Below, one piece after another: positions 57,337 to 64,000 of a stretch of 64,000 nt of DNA. The DNA is from Stropharia rugosoannulata (taxonomy: Eukaryota > Basidiomycota > Agaricomycetes > Agaricales > Strophariaceae). Location: NCBI GenBank assembly GCA_028532985.1, contig JANCIK010000012.1:248001-312000 (forward strand), given 5' to 3'. Both the position numbers and the translations under genes were made by a program. Within the stretch, counting starts at the first letter, position 1, and every line of letters begins with the position of its first letter. The notes beneath the pieces are model-generated. The model had not been told where the DNA came from. It saw only the letters and a program-made list of their open reading frames with translations, and searched no databases.

Positions 57337-57890
57337 TCAGAACTGACTATTACTACCAGTAATCGTAAACACAGGAGAGAAATTACTAGCATCTCCAAAC
57401 ACTGTTTTACTTGTCAGCAATTGAAGTAATGCGTTGAACTGTTTACACACATTGGATTTTGTAAGTTCCGTTGATGACATTCGGCACGACAAAGCTTACA
57501 GAACCGTCGAGAATGCTGAATCCCTCGGCAAGCACGACTAGTACCTTACGTCAATATGATATGAATAATTTACTTGAAATAAACCCTACCAGGGGTGACT
57601 ACACCGTTCTTGAAATCAAGCTGGACCTGGCCAATTGGGTTTGTGAGATGGGCAGGAGCGTTGTCAGTCTCCCTGAGCAGATATGCGAGATGTCAAATTT
57701 GTGCATGGTTGTAAAACACCGCTATTTACCATGTGACAGAAACTGTTGTGCCAACTACCCAGGTTGTCGAAGCCGTAGGACTGGTGATCGTTGGGACGAA
57801 AACATCCTGAGCGCTGCGCGCATCAAGAGCCACACCCCATGCTGAAGAAGCAAGGGCAGCAACGAATATCATGGCATTGGTGAGCTTCAT
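57337..57890 (-). CDS. Small secreted Kre9/Knh1-domain protein, copy 4
   Basis: ATG at 57888-57890; signal peptide MKLTNAMIFVAALASSAWGV. The domain reads SAQDVFVPTITSPTASTTW, VVGTTVSVTW, NAPAHLTNPIGQVQLDFKNG, VVLAEGFSILDGSVSFVV, PNVINGTYKI and VFGDASNFSPVFTITGSNS, ending QF* (TGA at 57339-57337). It has the same four-exon layout as the others. The promoter box here is TATATAATA (minus strand, 57971-57979) in place of TATAAAAGG, so regulation may differ from its twin. An in-frame ATG 42 codons upstream exists but would place the signal peptide inside the chain, so the inner ATG is preferred. Confidence 0.87.
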
Positions 57891-58891
57891 CGTGGTAATG
57901 TTGCAAAAGGTACTATGAGGTCTGGAGCTCTGAAGGGCTGATGATAATGGATTGTGGTCGAAGTTAGAGGTATTATATACAGCCAGCAAGAAATCTAGAT
58001 CCGTATTCGAGACCAAACAGCTTCGGCCAATGCCTCGCCAGATTCTTTGCAGTGGAGCGTCCTCTGTAAGTGGAATATCGTCGTTTGCAGTTAGGCTCGT
58101 TTTACCATGCTACCTTGTCGGTCACCATCCGACGTTTGATGTTGTCGTACCGGAGGATGTAATTCCGGTACTCAACTGGCATGTAGTTCGATGTCACTCA
58201 AAAAGCTCTAGAATCAGGACACATGAGACTTTATTCTTTTAAGACCGAAGTATGTAGTGCGTACGCTGTAGAGAAAAACCCCTTGTTCAACACTGTTTCA
58301 ACGTGCTTTACTATCCAGTTTATTTCACAATACTCACCACTTCCTTCCGCGGACTCCAGACGTACGAAGGGGTAGATTGATACCATGATTGACATTGGCG
58401 GCCAGATGAAGCCGCTAAGGAGAACTCCATTCCAAACTATTACTTAGCACTCCGGATGAGATAGACACCAATATATTATTTGAATGATATTCCAAATACA
58501 CAATAGCACCCTAAAGTCTATTGGTGGTCCAGCAAGATCTTATCACGCTCAATGATTGACCCTCAAGGGATCGGAGAACACTCAAAGTCCGTCCATCACG
58601 TATAATTAGCTTTAGCGGATCACCCAAGCTGAGCCCTGAGCCCTAAATAGAGGTTTTATGGACTTCATGCGTCTTGGCCCGTCACGAATATATCGAGACG
58701 GCTGGTATCAAGACTACGTACATCACAGAAGTCACTAAATGTAGAAAATATTACTATATATAGAAACCTTCTAAGACTTGCGTCCATCTCACGTGGATTA
58801 TAAAAGACAGGAAAGGGATTTATTCAGACTAAGAAATGGCCATATCAAGTGCTAATTATTATATGTCTTGTTTAGTCTTCAACTCGTCTAT
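57891..58891. repeat. Upstream region of copy 4; right unit of a tandem duplication
   Basis: Partner of 56116-57070: the same order of matching blocks, reaching to about 58690. Beyond that (58700-58891) only the 3' flank of the dehydrogenase gene is seen. Confidence 0.65.
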
Positions 58892-60031
58892 TCACCATTT
58901 CTCATGGGCAGGGCGGACTGGGAAAGGGTGTGTGTTAAGCTAGCCGTACGAATTCAGGTGTTATTCACACTTACGATCAAGTTCCCAGGTCCACGCAGAG
59001 CGGTCCTGGTTGACCAGGTAGAGATATGCCTGAGTGATTATTAGAGTTGCTGCAAAGAAAATCCTAATATATGCGTTAAGCTTACCGATGCAATGCTCTC
59101 CGGTCTGAGGCGCACGTCCTCATTCTGCGTCCACTCAGCACTGCGCGTTGACAGGGACCGTTCAGTCAAGATGCCACCATCAATGATCGACTATCCAGAA
59201 GTATGTCATCTTAAGCTAAAGTCAAAAGATATAAAGTATACTCAAACTCACATGCGACACGTGAATGTTTTCCTTCGCAAATTCCTTTGCCAGACTCTGG
59301 GACAGCGCCCGTGTGCCAAACTTGCCCGCCGCAAAGGCGCTTGTAACAACATTACCACGAAGGCTCGCCGTTGCTCCAGTGAAGATCAGCGCGCCACGTT
59401 TCCCGTTGGCCTCGTCGATGTCGTTCTCCTTGAACGCAAGGATCGCCCCGCGAGAGAAGGAGAATGCCGCCGCAACGCTTGTTTGAAGACAGCCTTGCAC
59501 GTCCTCGGGAGTCACCTCGAGGAAAGGCTTCCACACCCCTTGCGATGCATTAAATACCGCTGCGCGGATTGCGTATTCAGGTTTTGGGAATTTGGCATGG
59601 ATCGCGGCCCAAGCCGCAGTGATGTCGTCGTGAGAGTAAGACGCTACTGGGAAGGCGGTTGCCTGTTACCGAGGGGCGAGGTGTCAGCATGCGCAGAGTA
59701 AAGTAAGCCTTGAGCAAGGACTTACGTGACCTCCTGCGCCGTTGATCTCCTCAGCAATTTTCTCGACCGATGCCGCGCCTCTAGCAAGGAGAGCGACGCT
59801 GTATCCATTCTTCGCGAACAAACGCCTAGGGGGACAATACTTTCAACATCTTTGTTTCCGTATAAGGCTTCATAACAAGCATAGCTTACGCGGTCGCTGC
59901 CCCCGTTCCGGCGCCATTTCCAAGACCTGAGGATCAATCAACGTTAGATTTGGCTCCGTACTAAACAAGTAGCATTGTCGCAAGAACGCACCTGCAACGA
60001 CTAGAACACGTTTAACTACTTGAGACGCCAT
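58892..60031 (-). CDS. Short-chain dehydrogenase/reductase-like protein with Phe at the active-site Tyr
   Basis: Rossmann-fold SDR protein of about 270 residues in several exons. ATG at 60029-60031 gives MASQVVKRVLVVAG, then LGNGAGTGAATARLFAKNGY (nucleotide-binding Gly-rich loop) and SVALLARGAASVEKIAEEIN. It continues VFNASQGVWKPFLEVTPEDV (the NAS segment), GALIFTGATASLRGNVVTSA, FAAGKFGTRALSQSLAKEFA, HVSHSIIDGGIL and AYLYLVNQDRSAWTWELDLR, ending PAHEKW* at 58894-58892. The last intron (donor GTAAGT, acceptor TTTCCCAG) is needed to give the ELDLRP end. At the usual YxxxK catalytic site the sequence is F-AAG-K, so the tyrosine is Phe. Related SDRs of this type seem to share this change, but I cannot confirm that here. 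Substrate unknown. Confidence 0.85.
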
Positions 60032-60607
60032 TTTATGCTTGACTGCGAATGAAATTCAAATGATGAGAAGGATGGGTGGTAAAGTTAACGAAGCGTATTC
60101 GATGTGAACGGGAGTCTAGCGTTGTCTCCCTTGTGCTTTATATGCATGTGCCGCCGCGGCCAAGTATGCTTAGGAAGCCACCAATATATGAGACCGCCGA
60201 CCTATTCTTGCCCCGAGGAGTTTGTCAGACTCGAGCGATTGCTCATCGTTGCTCATATCGCCGATGGTGAGTCAGCAGCCTTTCGTGTTTTTGATGGGTA
60301 TTGCGCAAAATTCTGTACAAGAAACGGTCTCTGGAGCCTCAGGGCCCTCCCCACAGTTCTATTTGTGCCTATAAATAAACCAACGGAATTAATAGACTGC
60401 CGCATGCATGAAGGGCAGGCGGAGTCTGCTTGTACATGTCCTTTGTGTTCAACGACATCCGTGGTTACGCGGGTCAAAGCTCAATTAGATTATCGGCGAG
60501 GGTAAAACAATCCATTCATATACTTTATTATCCAAAGCCCGCCTTGTCAGTTTAGCACATAGGAATGTTCCTACCGTACTAAGCCGCCCAATTTCAGTTG
60601 AATCAGG
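60032..60607. other. Intergenic region
   Basis: Promoter side of the dehydrogenase gene. Overlapping short frames at 60104-60505 show no domain. No repeat or RNA. Confidence 0.5.
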
Positions 60608-60615
60608 TATAAAAG
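60608..60615 (+). promoter_or_regulatory. TATA box of the small-peptide gene
   Basis: TATAAAAG within GTATAAAAGGGAGC, 62 nt before the ATG at 60670. The same 14-nt string precedes Kre9-like copy 2 at 51216. Confidence 0.55.
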
Positions 60616-60669
60616 GGAGCAGGTGTGAGCATTAAGTAAATTGCAGAATATTAGAGACTAAACGTTCCG

Positions 60670-60862
60670 ATGAAGTTTTCTACGGCAATCGGGTGGTTTA
60701 CCTATGCATGTTTTAGTGAGCAATAAAATAACTTTACCTTCTTAGACCTAATATTTTTGCTGGCCTTCAGTCCTCGCAACCGGGGGCTCGCGCTTCCTCT
60801 TGGCTAAACAACTCGCAGACAGCGATGCAGCACTTCCAGGTAGCCTGAGTGAACCAGAATGA
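60670..60862 (+). CDS. Putative tiny secreted peptide (45 residues)
   Basis: Two exons, 60670-60715 and 60771-60862, around a canonical 55 bp intron (GTGAGC to CTTCAG, with a CTGGCC stretch before the acceptor). The joined frame gives 45 residues: a hydrophobic start MKFSTAIGWFTYACFILATG that looks like a signal peptide, then a short hydrophilic tail with DSDAALPGSLSEPE. It does not end in a CaaX box, so it is not a typical basidiomycete pheromone precursor. It may be a small secreted peptide or the truncated 5' end of a larger secreted-protein gene. Support is the TATA box, ATG, intron and signal-like start together; each alone would be weak. Confidence 0.4.
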
Positions 60863-61893
60863 CATAGCCGGCGTAAGTGTTATCTATATTAAACAACATG
60901 TACACAGATTAACGTTCAGGGTGTAGATTCGGTATACGCATACATCGGTGTACCAGTGTCGACAGACAATATGAGAGATCACTGCATACAGCAGACAAAA
61001 AGGGAGGCGGGGGCCAGACAGTGTCCCCCTGTAAGATTAGAAACTGAGCGGATCCAGGTCAGACAGCGAGGGCTGTTCCCTTTGTGGCCCGCACTTCTTG
61101 ATACCGTTTGCGCCAGCTTCATGTATGGCCATTTTCTAAGAGCCACCCGCTTTGATGAGCCATGATCACAGTTAGATCCACAGAAATGATTTATGAAAGA
61201 GAGATGGGTAAGCTGGATTTTGTGTAGGGTATCCCATTCAGACTTTGCACATGCCGGAAAGATAGACAACGGTATGACCGTTCAGTGCTCAGCACTCAGT
61301 GCCCAGCAAAGACCCGTGCCTCGCAATCAGCTACTTCGTTGAAGTGATCAGCTAGCGCAACTGTCCTCCTTTCGCAGTGAAACCAGCCTCCATAGCTTGA
61401 GTAAGGGCCCCAATGTGGATGTACGAAAGAGCGAAAGTCTTGACGAAACATAACACTAGAAGTGCTCTCCAATCTTGAAAAGTCATTTCAGGATGAAAAT
61501 TGAGGATTGTGAGGTGAAACTATGAATTGATCAATGGGCCCAGCGGGGATGTATGAGAGCCAACAACTTCAAAAACACCAAGAGCTGCTCTAGGCTGCTC
61601 TTCAGACTATGGCAACCGTAGTGACAGAGGTCAACGAAGGTGGGGGTTTGTCGTCGTGTTCGGCTCTGACGATGATGATGAATGAGTCTGTGACGGTGAT
61701 GGCTCCGACCGGCCCTAAAGCGTCACCTAATTTTTTTTGTATTGACCACGTCCTCATCGACTATTCATCCGTCGAGGCCGTTTATCAGATCTCAGAACAC
61801 CTAGGCGACCGACGAGTCTCCCACTTCACTCGTTGTATGTGATGTTGCCAATATATGCTCGATTTTCTGAGTTAACCCTGTTTCTAGTCCAAT
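60863..61893. other. Upstream region of eIF3a
   Basis: About 1 kb without a convincing gene. The 5' leader of eIF3a probably includes the CT-rich stretch near 61740-61890; an open frame at 61609-61842 ends about 50 nt before the eIF3a ATG and has no recognised feature. Confidence 0.5.
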
Positions 61894-64000
61894 ATGGCGC
61901 CCTTTTCTAAACCCGAGACTGTGCTAAAGCAGGCGGAAGGCCTCGTTTCTGTGGGCCAGGTTCACGCCGCTCTCCAGTCCTTGACAGAAATGCTGTCCTC
62001 AAAACGATTCAGGTCGACGCCGCTCACTTCGCTGGAGCCCATCATGCACCGTTTCATGGAACTCTGTGTCGACACGCGCAAGGGCCGTACCGCGAAGGAG
62101 GGGCTCATGCAGTACAAAAACATCGCCCAAAACACCAGCGTACAGAGCATTGAATCAGTCATCACCAAATTCATTCAACTTGCGGATGCTAAGGTCTTGG
62201 AGGCACAGGAGAAGGCGGCTGTAAAATCTGCGGTTGATATCGATGATTTGGAGGCTAGCGAGACCCCCGAAAGCATCCTGCTCGGAGCTGTCAGTGGCGA
62301 CCAGAGCAAGGACCGTACGGACCGCGCTCTCGTTACTCCCTGGCTCAAATTCCTCTGGGAGAGCTATAGGACTTCCCTAGAGACCCTGAAAAACAACGCT
62401 CGCCTCGAGGCAATTTACCAGGTATGTCCAAATACCCTCCGTCTGGGCGCATACAGATGATTTATGTGGCTTAATCAGCAAGTTGCCCAACAAGCATTCA
62501 AGTTCTGCCTCAAACATCAGCGCAAGGTCGAGTTCCGCCGCTTGTGCGAGACTCTGCGTCTGCACTTGGCGAATGTAGCCAAATATGCTCACCAACAGCA
62601 TTCAATCAACCTGTCCGACCCTGACACCCTCCAACATCATCTTGACACTCGCTTCGTCCAGTTGAACACCTCAGTGGAACTGGAGCTATGGCAGGAGGCT
62701 TTCCGGTCCGTAGAAGATGTCCACAACCTTCTTACTATGGCCAAGAAGGCACCTCGGCCTGCCATGATGGCCAACTATTACGAGAAGCTCACCAAGATCT
62801 TCCTGATGAGTGGGAACGCGCTTTACCACGCGGCGGCCTGGAGCAGATATTATTCCATTGTTACCTCCATCGGTGGCAAATCTGACGAAGAACTCGGCCG
62901 GCTTGCTGCGCAAGTGCTCGTTAGCGCGCTTGCTGTACCGGTTGGCCTGCATACGGACGAGCCCGATGAGCTCAAGGGCAAAAATGCGCGTTTGACGGCT
63001 CTGCTCGGTCTGACACGCATGCCTACTCGCTCTGGACTCCTGAAGGATGCTGTACGTTGACCCTTTCTTTTTTCGACGATGCTAGATTTAATATTTCTTT
63101 CCCTCTCATTAGCTTTCACGTGATGTCCTCAAGCTTTCTCCTCAGACAATCAAGTCGCTGTACAACATTCTTGAGGTCACTTTCGACCCTCTTACCCTCT
63201 GTGAATCTATTACCCCTCTCCTTAAGGTCTTGGCTACCGATGAGGCGTATTCACCCTACCTCACTCTCCTCCAGCGCGCACTCCTTTCCCGACTTCTGTC
63301 GCAGCTGTCACAAGTGTACTCGACCATCAAAATCAGCAAACTTCTCTCATTGGTTGCTCCTCTCAAGGAGGCCGGCCTAGAAGGCTCGTTTGATGACGAG
63401 CAGGTTGAGGCATACATTATGGGCTGCGCTCGCCGTGGGGAACTTGCCGTTCGCGTTGACCACAAAGACGGTAGTATTACGTTCGTCGATGATCCTTTCT
63501 CCTCCAACGACGACCAGCCATCGTCCTCTACTGCATCGACCTCCTCTCTTGTGAACGAGGCAACCATTCAACCGTCCACTGCGGAGCTCGTCCGCACCCG
63601 CCTGAGCAAGATTGCCCAATGTCTGCACACATCTTTGAATGCGATTGAGGAACAACCGCCTGCTCCCACACCGGAAGAACAGGCCGCTAAGTTCAAGGCT
63701 CTTGTTGCAGCTGTTGAGTCGGAACGCAAGGCGTTGCAACTTCGCCGTGCCCTTGTGGCGCGCCGCCGCGAGCTATTGAGCGAACTCAGTGCCCGCAAAG
63801 AGAAAGAGGAGAGCAGCAGGCGTGCAGAGCACTCGAGGCGTGAGAAGGAGGAGGAGTCGAGGAGACTGAAGGAGGAGCTGAAACGCAAGGAGGTGGAGCG
63901 CACAAAGAAGGAGATCGAGACTATCCGCATCGACGAGGCGAAGAAATATGCTCAGAGCCTGGTGGACAAGGGTATTCTCAAACCAAACGATGTCGAGGTA
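61894..64000 (+). CDS. TIF32: Translation initiation factor eIF3 subunit a (partial, 3' end outside window)
   Basis: Largest core subunit of eIF3, which bridges the 40S ribosome, mRNA and other factors. ATG at 61894 gives [21 protein letters not shown]-terminal helical repeats follow: [73 protein letters not shown] block [17 protein letters not shown]. The PCI region reads [20 protein letters not shown] with [18 protein letters not shown] charged coiled coil begins at [20 protein letters not shown] and runs into the edge ([20 protein letters not shown]). Two introns in the window: donor GTATGT after IYQ, and donor GTACGT after LKDA. Identity is secure. The coiled-coil and C-terminal part continues past 64000. 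Confidence 0.97.

Noticed and set aside
57891..58016. N-terminal extension of Kre9-like copy 4 from an upstream ATG
   Set aside because: It would bury the signal peptide; the other three copies start at the matching inner ATG.
60670..60862. Lipopeptide mating pheromone precursor
   Set aside because: The peptide ends SEPE, not in a CaaX box, and has no conserved pheromone features.

Overview
The window looks like nuclear DNA of a filamentous basidiomycete, most likely an Agaricomycete. Genes are split by many 45-65 bp GT-AG introns, intergenic gaps are short, and the recognisable proteins resemble mushroom-forming fungi: eIF3a, the U5 snRNP protein Dim1, a Prm10/ThrE-type membrane protein, a GMC alcohol oxidase and a ligase-PKS hybrid. 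The species cannot be fixed by eye. All exon structures were assembled by hand from splice signals and family resemblance.

Layout. 58-1732 (+) is the 3' part of a phospholipase D. 2199-10450 (-) is a very large multidomain synthase: acyl-AMP ligase, carrier, ketosynthase, acyltransferase, dehydratase, ketoreductase, carrier. 11811-15276 (-) is a Prm10-like ThrE-family membrane protein. 16356-17038 (-) is Dim1/DIB1. 17900-19008 (-) is an unknown protein built from a repeated exon-intron module. 19906-22842 (-) is a cyclin-like protein. 26010-27019 (+) is a cyclophilin H-type isomerase and 27204-30410 (-) an alcohol oxidase. 32502-37730 (+) is a Fab1-like lipid kinase without a FYVE finger. 38112-39713 (+) and 42708-44448 (-) are F-box proteins. 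44782-45784 (+) and 46579-49845 (+) are unrecognised basidiomycete proteins, the second a large intronless membrane protein. A tRNA-Gly(TCC) lies at 50391-50462 (-). 53495-54766 (-) is a terpene-synthase-fold protein that has lost its metal ligands. 58892-60031 (-) is a short-chain dehydrogenase. eIF3a starts at 61894 (+) and runs off the right edge.

Two small families are spread through this chromosome piece. The first is four tiny secreted proteins consisting of a single Kre9/Knh1-like domain (24325-24887, 51319-51880, 55543-56115, 57337-57890). They share intron positions, three have the same TATAAAAG box, and the last two arose by a tandem duplication of about 1.8 kb. The second is an F-box family with one intact gene at 38 kb and two decayed copies at 41.5-42.5 kb and 52.1-53.3 kb. 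The decayed copies share an almost identical inverted block of about 320 bp, which points to recent gene conversion or recombination. A MITE-like element with 37-nt terminal inverted repeats lies between the first F-box gene and the first decayed copy.

Apart from the synthase there is no clear biosynthetic cluster. Housekeeping genes (Dim1, eIF3a, Fab1-like, PLD, cyclophilin) are mixed with accessory, lineage-specific genes. The most unusual items are the metal-ligand-free terpene synthase homologue, the ligase-PKS hybrid with an altered P-loop and no release domain, the triplicated exon-intron module at 18 kb, and the gene-conversion-like block between the F-box pseudogenes.
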